Assembly: GCA_036426205.1 (NCBI GenBank)
Contig: CM071579.1
Span: 19,559,118-19,623,117 of the forward strand
DNA: 64,000 nucleotides
DNA from: Ascaphus truei
Taxonomy: Eukaryota; Chordata; Amphibia; Anura; Ascaphidae
Direction of reading: 5' to 3'
This document shows positions 9,959-20,176 of the stretch, piece after piece (within the stretch, counting starts at the first letter, position 1; every line of letters starts with the position of its first letter). The position numbers and the translations under genes were made by a program. Under the pieces are notes generated by a model that was not told the DNA's origin, ran no database searches, and saw nothing but the letters and a program-made list of their open reading frames with translations.

Positions 9959-12130
9959 ATGAACCTGCTATGTCTTCTAACTTTTTTCTTTCTCCTGGCA
10001 TCATGGAGATGTTACTCCCTCTATCCACTACAAACTCCTCCATCCTTGCCCACAAACAACATCACCATACACCCTGGACTACTCAAAAGCCTTGCACTAT
10101 CTACTGAATGTTGGTGGAGAACTCTAAAAACCAGCACACCAACCACCGCACACTCAAATGGAAAACACCACAAATTTACAACTTGCAAACAACTACCCAA
10201 ATTCCTACTCATACTATTACTCTCTCTAGCAGGTGATGTTGAAACTAACCCAGGTCCTCCCATTTCAGCTCTGTCCCATGCCCCTGAGAATTCCACCTTT
10301 AAATTCCAAAAAGGTCTATCTGTCGCCCATATAAACATCCGGAGCCTGCTGCCCAAACTGGATGAACTAAGGGCATGGTGCCTTATGCATAAACCTAAAG
10401 CCATCGTTCTTACAGAAACATGGCTATCCTCTAAAACCCCTGATGCACATATCGCCATTCAGGGATACTCCATTTTTAGGAGAGATAGGTCAAAGAGAGG
10501 AGGAGGGGTGTTATTTTATATTGCAGACACCTTACAATTTACACTGTTACATTGCCCACCAAGTCCACCCTCTTTTGAAACTCTAGTTGGCAAAATCTGC
10601 CTCCCCTTTTCTAAGCCCATCTTGCTTGCTGGCATCTACCGCCCCCCTAAAGCCCCTCTACAATCCTTGACTGATATCACCCAATTTCTTGCCTCCATTT
10701 CCTCTCTGAATGAGAAGAGTGAGCTGCTAGTTCTAGGGGATTTCAACTTCAATTGGCTTGACCCTAAAAACCACAAAATCCAGATACAACTCAAGTCACT
10801 TAACCTATCGCAACTCATTTCCCAACCCACACGAATAAACCTGAAGTCGCATAACCATTCCTTGCTAGACTGGATTCTCTCCTCAAACCCCAGCAGAATC
10901 CAATCCTCTGGCATCCTTCCTGATATTTTCAGTGACCATGCAATAGTGTACTTTGTAAGGAAAATTAAACCGCCCCATTCAAGCCCTAAAGTTCTCCTCA
11001 CTAGAACATTTAAAAACTTTAACCCACAACAGTTTCTGGATGACCTTACCAACTGCCCATGGCACAGAATCGATTTAATTCCCGACCCTGATTCTGCGCT
11101 CGACTATTTCCAATCCGAGTTCTTAAAACTCTGCGATACCCATGCTCCACTACGCAAAATAAGGGTACGGGGGGCCCACCTTCCATGGGTTACACCTGAC
11201 CTTATAGCACTCTACCAGTTCAGGGATGCCTTGTGGAAAAGCTACAAAGTAACTGGCACTACCAAGGATCTCAATCACTACAGATGCCTGCGGAACGTGT
11301 GCACAAGGCAAACAAGGTATGCAAAAGCACAATATTACTCTGACAATCTCCACCAAAATACATCAAACCCAGCTAACTTCTGGAAGGTTATCAACAATAT
11401 ATTCCAGCCTCCTAACCATCAACAACCAAGTAATATCACTAAGGGGGATATTACTCTGACAAACCCCACTGACATTGCAAATGCATTCAATGATTACTTT
11501 GTGGGGTGTGCCACTAACTTATTAGCGAAACGCAGCACAAACCCCAAACATGAATCTCATCCTGGGAGTATCCCTACAGTCCCACCCCCTCCCAACACTG
11601 CCCACAATTTTCAATTTAGCCCAGTATCTGAAGAGGAGATTACACAAGCGCTCCTCAAACTAAAACTAAGCAGCCAATGTGGACCCGACTTACTACAATC
11701 TAGGTTCCTACGACTTGGTGCCCCAGCCATTGCCAAACCAATTGCGTCCATAGTCAACTCTATCCTGTCTGCAGGCCATATCCCTAAGACCTGGAAAACT
11801 GCCAGAGTTGTCCCAATCTTCAAAAGTGGGGACAAAAACACTGTCTCAAACTACAGGCCAATCTCACTTCTCCCAATTCTATCCAAAGTTATGGAAAAAT
11901 GTGTCCACTCCCAATTAAGCGATTTCTACACCACAACAAATTTCCCTAGCCAATTCCAGTCTGGGTTTCGTCCCAAACACTCCACCGTAACTACCCTGCT
12001 AAAAGTTTGCAATGAAATCCAGTGTGGAATGGAACGGGGACAACTCACTGGTGCAGTATTCCTAGATTTTGCAAAGGCTTTTGACACAGTTGATCATGTA
12101 ATTGTTGTTTTCTATTATTTGAGGAACTAG
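9959..12130 (+). CDS. LINE ORF2 with 2A motif, APE endonuclease and truncated RT
   Basis: This 723-codon frame is the replication protein of an L2/CR1-group non-LTR retrotransposon. Residues 1-90 are a hydrophobic leader region. Residues 92-100 read GDVETNPGP, the consensus 2A ribosome-skipping motif, so the ribosome would be expected to release the leader and continue from the final proline. An apurinic-type endonuclease follows (about 118-335), with INIRSL, LTETWL, GIYRPP, LGDFNFNW and SDHAIV motifs. The RT begins near 560 and includes ARVVPIFKSGD, NYRPISLLP, FQSGFRP and FLDFAKAFDTVDH (motif A). The frame leaves homology just after motif A (about 12098), so the FADD/YADD box and everything beyond are missing. 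No stop or frameshift interrupts the retained part, suggesting a fairly young but 3'-truncated copy. Start chosen at the first ATG after the 5' UTR. Confidence 0.8.
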   Translation: MNLLCLLTFFFLLASWRCYSLYPLQTPPSLPTNNITIHPGLLKSLALSTECWWRTLKTSTPTTAHSNGKHHKFTTCKQLPKFLLILLLSLAGDVETNPGPPISALSHAPENSTFKFQKGLSVAHINIRSLLPKLDELRAWCLMHKPKAIVLTETWLSSKTPDAHIAIQGYSIFRRDRSKRGGGVLFYIADTLQFTLLHCPPSPPSFETLVGKICLPFSKPILLAGIYRPPKAPLQSLTDITQFLASISSLNEKSELLVLGDFNFNWLDPKNHKIQIQLKSLNLSQLISQPTRINLKSHNHSLLDWILSSNPSRIQSSGILPDIFSDHAIVYFVRKIKPPHSSPKVLLTRTFKNFNPQQFLDDLTNCPWHRIDLIPDPDSALDYFQSEFLKLCDTHAPLRKIRVRGAHLPWVTPDLIALYQFRDALWKSYKVTGTTKDLNHYRCLRNVCTRQTRYAKAQYYSDNLHQNTSNPANFWKVINNIFQPPNHQQPSNITKGDITLTNPTDIANAFNDYFVGCATNLLAKRSTNPKHESHPGSIPTVPPPPNTAHNFQFSPVSEEEITQALLKLKLSSQCGPDLLQSRFLRLGAPAIAKPIASIVNSILSAGHIPKTWKTARVVPIFKSGDKNTVSNYRPISLLPILSKVMEKCVHSQLSDFYTTTNFPSQFQSGFRPKHSTVTTLLKVCNEIQCGMERGQLTGAVFLDFAKAFDTVDHVIVVFYYLRN

Positions 12131-12177
12131 CACCTGTCATATGAACCAGTACACTGAGTGCAAGCTGTGATGTTGGT

Positions 12178-12205
12178 TTTTATATATATATATATAGATA
12201 TATAT

Positions 12206-12236
<31 letters not shown>
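12178..12236. repeat. (TA)n microsatellite at the outer end of the foldback element
   Basis: An imperfect TA tract borders the left inverted arm. A matching TA tract borders the right arm at 16379. Confidence 0.85.
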
Positions 12237-12815
12237 CGAAACCACTTAAACCATTCTGTGCAAAGTATTTTGTTTGACATGGTGTACAACTAAATACCAA
12301 TAATTGCCGCAGTAGTAACCATTTCCCTGATTATGAAAACTAGCCTTTACAGCATTGTGTAACAAATCACATTTCTCTGTGTTTTAACTTTATATTGTGG
12401 TATGATAACGGACGTAAAAGCTTTTCTGAGTGAAAACATGTAAATTACAAATATCCTACATACAACAAATGTGTTGAGGCACTTTTTTTCTGCATATTGA
12501 TGGGGCAAACATGGCTACAGAAATTAGATGTTTTATTTAAAACAATAGCGATAGACAGCCCTCAAAATAGAATACTCCAATGACTTATGCAGGGTGCAGG
12601 ACAAGGGAACAAGGAGGACCCAAATTCCCCCTAAGACAACAACCAAACACCAACTAGTGTTCCAGCACTCATGACTACAAGAAACTGTCAAACAGGGTTA
12701 TATGCCAAAATGAAAATGTTAATGCAAGCACAAGATAATAATATACTTGGAGAGATGTCACAACAAGAGGGGTAATACGGAAATAACCTAAAAATAGGTG
12801 GTTTGGGGGAAAAAA
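12237..12815 (+). repeat. Left arm of large inverted repeat
   Basis: This 579-bp sequence is the near-exact reverse complement of 15804-16378. Examples are ACCATTCTGTGCAAAGTATT here against AATACTTTGCACAGAATGGT there, and the inner end GGTGGTTTGGGGGAAAAA. Small indels and a few substitutions separate the arms. Confidence 0.85.
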
Positions 12816-12875
12816 CACACGAGGGGAGAGGGAGTGGGGGAGAAAAGGTGGATGTGGGTTTGGGGGGAAAAAATG

Positions 12876-12930
12876 CTGAGGAGGAACGTTTTCAGGGGTG
12901 AAGACCCCTTCCTCAGGCCCGTTCCCTCAG
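12876..12930 (-). ncRNA. Hammerhead ribozyme motif, intact core
   Basis: Minus strand: core CTGAGGA is complete. Stem II is a perfect 6 bp (AGGGGT/ACCCCT) closed by CTTC. Then come GAAA and AACGTT, a palindrome that would give stem III between two copies, with C as the cleavage-site residue. A distal stem I of 6 bp (CTGAGG/CCTCAG) lies beyond an internal loop, where loop contacts occur in natural hammerheads. It is directly inside the left foldback arm. Confidence 0.65.
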
Positions 12931-13016
12931 GTCAAATGGACCACAAGGCACTTCCCTAAACCCTGTGTCCCCAACCAACTGAGCAGAACCCACAAATAAT
13001 GATAATGAGCAATTCT

Positions 13017-13575
13017 GTGGATTTGGTCTATTCAAACAATGTGAAGAAGTAATAACAAATATTCAAGTCCGGGGAACATTTGGGTAACAGTGATCATAAA
13101 CAAGATCTTACCTTGCATTAAACAGGCAATGGATGGAAGGGCAGAGTAAACATAATAATAATCATGCCCCTTTTAAAGCATTTGTAAGACCCCATCTTGA
13201 ATATGGGGTAACATTTTGGGCATCACTCCTTAGAGAAAGACATTATGGAACTAGAGGAGAGTGCAGAGAAAACCCCTAAATTAATAAAGGGGATGGATAA
13301 TCTGATTTATGAGGAGAGGCACAAATTAATGATTAGTTTACATTAGAAAAGAGGCATCTAATAGGGGATATGAAACTATATAGGAAATATATCGGGGACA
13401 ATACACAGAGCTTTCAAAATAACTATTCATCCCAAGGGCTGTAACATGACACAGGGTTCCATTAAGGTTGGTGGAAAGGAGATTTCACTCAACAACAAAA
13501 GACAAGGGTTCTTTACAGTAGGGGCAGTAATAAAATGTGGAATTTCATTACCCTGTGATGGCAGATACAAAAAGA
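13017..13575 (+). pseudogene. Internally deleted CR1 LINE fragment
   Basis: Plus-strand sequence matches the reverse complement of the CR1 copy at 26464-29346 in two blocks. Bases 13017-13095 correspond to the endonuclease end (LEHLGNSDHN region). From about 13098 onwards it jumps to the RT C-terminus (KILSCIKQAMDG, RPHLEYG, LIKGMDNLIYEER). About 1.6 kb of RT is missing, including the catalytic box. Frameshifts follow. It lies between two hammerhead motifs on the opposite strand, so it may have inserted into the PLE. Confidence 0.65.
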
Positions 13576-13670
13576 TATGTTAAAACCATTCTCTCGTCCG
13601 GTAAAGAAAGACTGCACTCGGTTCAGTAATCATGAAAAACTGTATTGGGCATCTGAATAAAAAAGATAAG

Positions 13671-13722
13671 TCACCCAATCCGACGTTTCGGTCCTGGAAT
13701 AGGACCTTTCTCAAGGGGGTGC
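13671..13722 (-). ncRNA. Hammerhead ribozyme motif with strong stem II
   Basis: Minus strand: core TTGAGAA (C3 to U and G8 to A relative to consensus), extra A, then perfect 6-bp stem II (GGTCCT/AGGACC, loop ATTCC), GAAA, and ACGTC with cleavage after C. A distal stem I of 5 bp (CACCC/GGGTG) is separated by an internal loop. It lies downstream of the GIY-YIG ORF on the same strand, where PLE terminal repeats carry hammerheads. The two core changes suggest reduced or lost activity. Confidence 0.6.
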
Positions 13723-14099
13723 AATGACAGACTGATAGACAAGCATATATATACCCTCACCACATGTGACAAACACACCTGACTCACATTACCTACAATC
13801 CAAATCTCTGCAAAAATCACCTGCCAGGTGTGTGTGATGAGCCGTCGCCATCTTGGAGGGGGTGTCTGTGAAGGTAATGACCTCACTGATCTGCCTTCAT
13901 TCACTGCTACTATGTATCTACCCTATAGTAAGGTCAGTCTTGCAGCTTGTCTGCCTGCCAGAACGACCACTAGGTGGCGTACCTGGCTATTCCCAAGCTA
14001 GAGTCAATGGGGCATGCAGAAAGAGTGAAGGACAGCCTTAGGCTGTCTATACAGGCAGCAACAAAGCACCAATCAACCCAAAAAATGGAAATAATGATA

Positions 14100-14155
14100 T
14101 AGCAAACTATGGGGAGAGAGAAAAAAAAAAACAAAAAAAAAAAAAAAAAAAAAAG
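14100..14155. repeat. A-rich tract
   Basis: Long A run in plus orientation (T on the coding strand of the PLE), interrupted by single C and G residues. Confidence 0.8.
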
Positions 14156-14565
14156 GGAGTAATGCTTCCCATAAATGACAACTGGTAATGTAGCCAAAAA
14201 AACCCTCTTACTGCACATCAATAAACTGGATCAATCCTATGGGACAAGGCTCATCAAACATAACAGTGTAACATAGAAACCATCCATACTAACACAAAAG
14301 GAAAGGGATATGTGAACACACGAGGGATATACATATTTACACAAAGAAAACTAAAAACAATTTAGTCACGCCGTGTCTGATATCTATACATACTACTACC
14401 CTACAATACCCTATATCCCAAAGTCACACACAGAGAGACTGAGACAGCAGGCAGGAAGATAATACAAACAATGACTGCAGCAGCAGCGCACCGTACGTTT
14501 CATGTGCATGCAGTAAGGAACAGCAGAACTACAGTAAATGAAAGGCCAATCATAAAAAAGGCCAA

Positions 14566-15438
14566 TTATAGAAAACATCCCAAATTAAGGTCCTCATTAA
14601 GACCCTTTGGGGTCACCGTATTCAGATTATATATGAGTCTTGCTTCCATTTGCAATAACAGTTTGTTCCTATTGCCGCCCCTGTTTGGAACATGTGCCTG
14701 TGCGATCGGCATGCAACGGAACGTGGCCAGGCTATGTTTCAGAGTTTTAAAGTGTCTAGCCACGGGCTGGTGTTTCAACTCATCTTGGTCTGTGGTCTCC
14801 AAAAGTGCCTTCCTGATGGAGGACCTGTGCATCGCAATTCGTTCTTTCAGCATTCTTGTTGTTTTCCCCACATAGTACAGTCCGCAGGGGCATCTAATAA
14901 TGTACACTACGAAGCGTGATTCGCAGTTTAAGAAATGCGAGATTTTTATGGGAATACCACTGTGTGGATGTGCATAAGTTTTACCTAACAGAAGGTATTG
15001 ACAATTACCACAACCCTTGCATTTGTAGACTCCAGGTGATTGTTTGAGCCAGGTCGTTCTGGTAGAGTATTTATCCACAGGATCTGCTGAAGTAAGCATG
15101 TCCCCCACGCTACGCCCTCTCTTATAACAAAAAAGAGGTGGCAGCTGAAAGTTCTTTCCAATTTTTTTGTCGTTAGTTAGAATGTGCCAGTTATCCCTGA
15201 TACTGTTTTGTATCAACCTTGAGGATGTACTATATGTTGAGACAACATTAAAACGATCAATGTCCTGTGTTTTGTTGACCGGTGTCAAAAGCTCCACCCT
15301 GGTCTTGTTTCTGGCCTTAATAAGGGCTTGTTCTATTTCTCCATTGTCATACCCTCTTTGTCTGAAGCGATCCGCCATCTTCTCTAACGCAGCATCCACC
15401 TCCAAGGGATTACTAGTGATGCGCTTGGCTCTCAGCAT
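14566..15438 (-). pseudogene. PLE linker and GIY-YIG endonuclease
   Basis: This 290-codon frame is the C-terminal half of a Penelope-like protein. After the post-RT region (LRAKRITSN..., TSADP), residues about 137-150 show CKGCGNC, the cysteine pair typical of the PLE linker. The GIY-YIG domain follows (FVVYIIRCPCGLYYVGKTTR, then LKERIAMHR, QMEARLI and a YNLNT asparagine), so the expected tyrosines, arginine, glutamate and asparagine all appear retained. This nuclease would nick target DNA. It is in a different frame from the RT part upstream. The break is a single-base shift in the A/G homopolymer near 15460, so the pair is a recently broken single ORF. Confidence 0.8.
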
Positions 15439-15820
15439 TTGTGAGTATGGAAGACCCTTTTTTCAATGTAGCTGGATGATGGCTCCTGGCATCCAGCAGA
15501 GTGTTTCTATCCGTTGGTTTGTGGAAAACCCGTGTCCCGAGCTTCCCATCATCCAGAAAGATCACTGTATCCAAATAGTTGATTTCCTTTGTGTCATGAC
15601 TTTCTGTGAACCTGATGGTGGATGGTATCCCATTGATGTGTGCCACAAACTCCGACAGATCCTGCTCTGTCCCTTTCCAAAGCATGAAGATATCATCTAT
15701 ATATCTGTTGTAATGTAGAATGCACTCCGAGTGTGGTGCATCGTTGAGGAGGTGAGTTTGCTCGTAGGCATCCATATAGAGATTCGCATACGATGGGGCC
15801 ATATTTTTCCCCCAAACCAC
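15413..15820 (-). pseudogene. PLE reverse transcriptase fragment
   Basis: The frame begins with WGKNMAPSYANLYM, the conserved PLE RT region before the catalytic box. It continues through LHYNRYIDDIFMLW, where YIDD is the catalytic aspartate motif, to TKEINYLDT and VFHKPTDRNTLLDARSHHP. The N-terminal RT (fingers and motif A) is absent: upstream of the W the sequence switches to the inverted arm, with an in-frame stop. A one-base frameshift near 15460 separates it from the linker/endonuclease ORF. It cannot be active as it stands. Confidence 0.8.
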
Positions 15821-16377
15821 CTATTTTTAGGGTTTATTTCCGTATTACCCGCTTGTGTGACATCTCTCCAAGTATATTATTATCTTGTGCTTGCATTACA
15901 TTTTCTATTTTGGCATATAACCTGTTTGACAGTTTCTTGTAGTCAGTGAGTGCTGGAACACTAGTTGGTGTTTGGTTGTTGTCTTAGGGGGAATTTGGGT
16001 CCTCCTTGTTCCCTTTGCACCCTGCATATAGTCATTGGAGTATCTATTTTTGAGGGCTGTCTATCGCTATTGTTTTAAATAATAACATCTAATTCTGTAG
16101 CCATGTTTGCCCCATCAAATATGCAGAAGAAAAAGTGCCTCAACACATTTGTTGTATGTAGGATTATTTGTAATTTACATGTTTTCACTGAAAAGCTTTT
16201 ACGCCTTATCATACCACAATATAAAGTTAAAAACAGCAGAAAATGTGAGTTTGTTACACAATGCTGTAAACAGGCTATTTTCATAATCAGGGAAATGGTT
16301 ACTGCGGCAATTATTGGTATTTAGTTGTACACCATGTCAAACAAAAATACTTTGCACAGAATGGTTTTAGTGGTTTC

Positions 16378-16378
<1 letters not shown>
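15804..16378 (-). repeat. Right arm of large inverted repeat
   Basis: Reverse complement of 12237-12815 over about 575 bp. Its inner end touches the truncated RT and its outer end meets (TA)n at 16379-16432. Confidence 0.85.

Positions 16379-16432
<54 letters not shown>
16379..16432. repeat. (TA)n microsatellite
   Basis: About 26 TA dinucleotides bordering the right arm of the foldback. Confidence 0.9.
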
Positions 16433-16436
<4 letters not shown>

Positions 16437-17590
16437 AGTAAACGCGTTCCACTTTTCGTGCAGCAAGTTTGAGCTATCACACAGTGCTGCAAGCTTTATC
16501 TTTTAATGGACAAATGCAATTTGACTTACTAAAAGGCTCTACCTTAAATCATAGCTGAACATCAACTAAATAACAGAGACCGTTGTAGAGAAGTGACAAC
16601 ATGTAGCTTTGCATTTGTAGCAACATATCTGACAAGTACATTTCTATTCATTTTCCTGCCTGTCCCCGAGCACATGCCTCATTGGCTTGTAGGAAAATAC
16701 CTATCATTCACCTGCCTTGTATGTCAAATTGTGTCTTAATCTATGCTGTTATGTTAAAAACTGAAAAGCTAAAAAAGCAGCAGCTTGTGCTTAATATCCT
16801 TTCCCCTTAAAAGAGTAACATGGCTCAGTATAATATAGGACTAAAAGGAGTCACAGGCTAAATAGAATAACTGGTTTATATATAGTAACAACAAGGAACT
16901 GTATGCCTGGAGGTAAAAGGAGAAAACCTTTCAGCTTTGCTGAACATAGCAACAGGGCATCCGGGTGCATGTAGGTGAAAGAAACTGTTTATATAAATTA
17001 TACTATACAAGGAGGTTGTATTTGTTTTAAATAGTTACTAAACCAGGCAGATAATTGCCTCCCTACTGCTGCTCATACTGTATTCCTTGTCCAAACAGTG
17101 CTACCATGTGAGACTGATCTGTAGCTTTAAACTTCTGTGCACTGCATACTTTATCCTGTTTGTATTTTAGCATCTGTACCCTTGGGACATCCGAGTAACT
17201 GAAAGCAACGTTAAAAAAAAAATGTTTGTTTGAAGTTATCTTTAAAGCTAACTTCACAAATGTGTTTTATTTCTCTCTAAAACAAACCTTTTCTGAGACA
17301 GCTTTACTCTTTTTCCAGCAGTGCTTTGAAAAGAACCTAACCGCTCCCCCCCTCCTCCACGCTTCCCCCCCCCCCCTCCTCCCCGCCCCCCCCTCCTCCA
17401 CGCTCCCCCCTCCCCCTCCTCCATGCTCCCCCCTCCCCCTCTCTCCATCCTCCCCCCTCCCCCCTCCATCCTCCCCCCAATGCCCCCACCCAAAAGGGAA
17501 AAGCAGGTAGCCAATTGCAAACATGAAATCTCATCTTAAAGAAAAACTCTAGTTGTTTTTTTCCATTCAGCCGCCTCATATTTCAGATAG
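16433..17590. other. Non-coding stretch with C-rich low-complexity tract
   Basis: No gene is seen. 17340-17490 is a CCCTCC/CTCCAC-rich low-complexity tract that generates long glycine/arginine or proline frames on both strands; these are artefacts of composition. Confidence 0.5.
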
Positions 17591-18070
17591 AGGGGCCTAT
17601 GCAGAGAGCAGCGATTTTAAAATTGGGCGAATTTATTAAAAAGTAGCTTTTTTGGAGAGTTTATCTCCATATGCAGAAAAGTGCGAATTCTGCTATGTTT
17701 AACATGGATGCGTGTGGCGAGTTTAAATTGGCGAGATGCGCGCTTCAGAAATGTGTTAAAACAAATTCGCGCCTTTTTTTTCCCCTTTGCAATGGCCGCG
17801 AGCGGCAGTTTTTTCTGGCGAGGCAAAACGGAGACAATCGCGCCATTTTATTGGCGCGAACAGCCGCTAGATGCCGTTCGCGCCTCTCTGCATACGGATA
17901 TTTTTAAAACTGGCGAGATTGAGGTTCTCGCCAGCCGCGAGGCGAGTTTTACAAATAGAAAAGAAAAATTGGCGCGTTTTTCGGAACTCGCCATTTTCTG
18001 CTGCTTTCTGCGCGATTTTCTCCAAAAAATGGCGAATTTCGAAATAGCGCTGCTCTCTGCATAGGCCCCT
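17591..18070. mobile_element. MITE with 23-bp terminal inverted repeats
   Basis: Left end AGGGGCCTATGCAGAGAGCA (17591 onwards) and right end TGCTCTCTGCATAGGCCCCT (to about 18070) are perfect inverted repeats of about 23 bp. The interior is GC-rich (GGCGAG, GCGCG motifs) with partly mirrored sequence. The open frames on both strands have no domains. A TA-like target is possible but not exact. A related TIR style (GGGGC...GCAAAGCAGAGATAAG) occurs at 26235-26412. Confidence 0.7.
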
Positions 18071-18136
18071 ATGTCTATAATGTTTATTTGGCATGTTATG
18101 TACCTAAAAAGCTCACCACTTCTCTATGCTAAGAGC

Positions 18137-18424
18137 AGGGGTGCTCAACTCCAGTCCTCAAGCCCCCCTCAACAGGTCAGGTTTTCAGGATAGCCCAGCT
18201 TCAGCACAGGTGGCTCAGTCGGAGGCTCAGTAAAAGAATGAGCCTCTGATTGAGCCACGTGTGCTGAAGCTGGGACTGATTGAGCTACCTGTGCTGAAGC
18301 AGGGACTTATTTAACCACCTGTGCTGAAGCTGTGAATGATTGAGTTACCTGTGCTGCAGCGGGGATATCTTGAAAACCTGCCCCGTTGGGCGGGCTGGGG
18401 GACTGGAGTTGAGCCCCCTGCTGA
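18137..18424. mobile_element. CAGGGG MITE (hAT-like) with internal repeats
   Basis: Left end CAGGGGTGCTCAACTCCAGT and right end ACTGGAGTTGAGCCCCCTG are inverted repeats. The interior has four degenerate repeats of GAGCCACCTGTGCTGAAGC. Other family members are near 4970, 23500, 51681 and 54247. The end sequence resembles vertebrate hAT/Charlie-type non-autonomous elements. Confidence 0.65.
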
Positions 18425-19141
18425 GGACTTGAAATACAGTACCGTGAATCCATCATTTTGGTGCCTTTTTTTCAAAGCTTTGACCCACCCTGCGAGCCAG
18501 AAACTGTGAGGATGAAGTGACCGCCTCCTAGCTGCAATCCCAGCTCATTCCATGGAAAAGCATGAACATTCTGTAGTGTAAATAACCTTTTAGGAGGCAG
18601 GGAAAACACATTCTCGCTCTTCCCATTACCGGTACATGACCCTGGTTACCCCGCACACACCCGTAGTTACTGCATTTACTATATGGTACATTGTGGAATA
18701 ATGTACTGAATATCCGTTTGATTAACTAGAATTGAAGATAATTGCAAAACTGGAGCGACACTTTATAAATCCCCCAGGGGAGGACATATAGACACATATT
18801 TCTACCAAGCCACTGCCTAGTTGCCGGGCTACGACTTAATTAACTAGGTGAGTACTGCAAGCAGTCCCAGACATAACATAACGATAGACCGATAACGACA
18901 TAAAGCATATTGTTTAGCCAGAGGTTTATAAATAGGTTCAGAGACACTGTAATGCAAATAATTGGTGGCAGGCATCCTAACGTAACTCCAAATCCAATTG
19001 ATTATGTAGGGTTAAGACATAAGGACTCCAGCACTGATGCAAGGGCCACTGTATGTAGCCATCAACCAGAAGACCAGAAATAAAATAACTAGTGAATAAG
19101 TGAAATATTAAAATGAAACCTGGCAGGGCAGATTTACTGTA
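18425..19141. other. Unassigned non-coding stretch
   Basis: No gene, repeat unit or palindrome stands out. Confidence 0.4.
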
Positions 19142-19968
19142 TGTAACCCGCCTTCAATGAGGTTACCAGGTTGTTAGCAGGATAGTATATGTTGGGCCAC
19201 ACCCAGTGTTGTCATGGGGATACTGACATCACAAGGGAGTATATAAGATAGGAGGAAGGTTCTGTAGGATGGATTCCTTGAGGACAAGAGTAGAGGAGCC
19301 TCGGGAGAGTAAATAGGGATGATGTCCATAAAGTAATAGAACAGATCCCCCCTTATTTATTTTGTTATAGATAGGGACAGTGCCCTTATAAGGAGGATAA
19401 GTTTATGGCCAACGGAGACACACAGGTACCACATAGGGAGGTACAGACATGCCACAGCGAGCCATACGCGGAGGGTCCCTGGGTGTCAGCAGATCTATAA
19501 GAGTATCTCTCCTCAATCAGTAGGGAAGTGGCAGTTCTCGATTAGGGACGGAATATAATCGTTACCATCCCAGAACCGGCTAGGATCCCTGTGAGTGCCC
19601 AAAGAAGATGGGGGTACAACGGATGTTACTCCAAAGGGGGGGTGATCTAATACCTGAAATACAACCAAGTAAATACACCTCTCGGTGAGTGTTAAGAGTG
19701 GGCACCCAGGGAAGCACCGTGTTCATGGGTAACCAGGAGAATATAGAATCAGTACAACGCTGTGTAGTGTGTGTGACGGGTCCCCGAGCCTGGGGAATAA
19801 AGCCTGAGTGGTACTGCACAAGTTCCTGGCGCCCCTCGTCATTGTCACCCTGCTACCTCATCGCCCGGTCGCCTGAATCCAGCACCCAGAATTGAGGTAA
19901 CTTATGCCGAGTAGCCAAATATTGCACATCGATGTAATCTCCCAGGAAGCCGGGCAGGAAGGGTTACA
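19142..19968 (+). mobile_element. Solo LTR (TSD TGTA)
   Basis: Starts TGTAACCCGCC and ends GGGTTACA, exact inverted termini. TGTA (19138-19141 and 19969-19972) is the likely 4-bp target duplication. A TATATAA box near 19240 and AATAAAGCC at about 19796 give the U3-R-U5 order in plus orientation. No internal coding region is present. Confidence 0.75.
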
Positions 19969-20176
19969 TGTATTTGAAGTTCATGGCTGCAGAGACTGAT
20001 AAATAGACCTCAACATGTTTATCTTCACATACTAATGTCAGGCAGATTCACTAAAGAGAATTGTATGTATTTTTGGGTGGCTTGTAACCACATTATCCCG
20101 ACACAGTCTTGGATGTGTCTCCATACATACAACAATGCATTCTGTGCAATTAAGAACCAGGGATTTTTCTTCCAAT

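Larger units (their letters stand above)
12237..16378 (-). mobile_element. Penelope-like element fragment inside a foldback
   Basis: Two inverted arms (12237-12815 and 15804-16378) enclose a minus-strand PLE fragment. In transcription order this holds part of the RT, the linker, a GIY-YIG endonuclease, a 3' UTR with a hammerhead motif, an inserted CR1 fragment and a second hammerhead motif. Both arms end outwardly in (TA)n. PLEs are known for complex tandem or inverted insertions and for hammerhead motifs in their terminal repeats, which fits. The RT joins the right arm at GGTTTGGGGGAAAAA, a stretch also present at the inner edge of the left arm. Confidence 0.7.

Noticed and set aside
10021..11841. 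Minus-strand ORFs opposite the LINE
   Set aside because: Shadows of the long plus-strand LINE ORF.
17226..17579. Proline-rich and glycine/arginine-rich ORFs on opposite strands
   Set aside because: Low-complexity C-rich DNA; no start context or homology.
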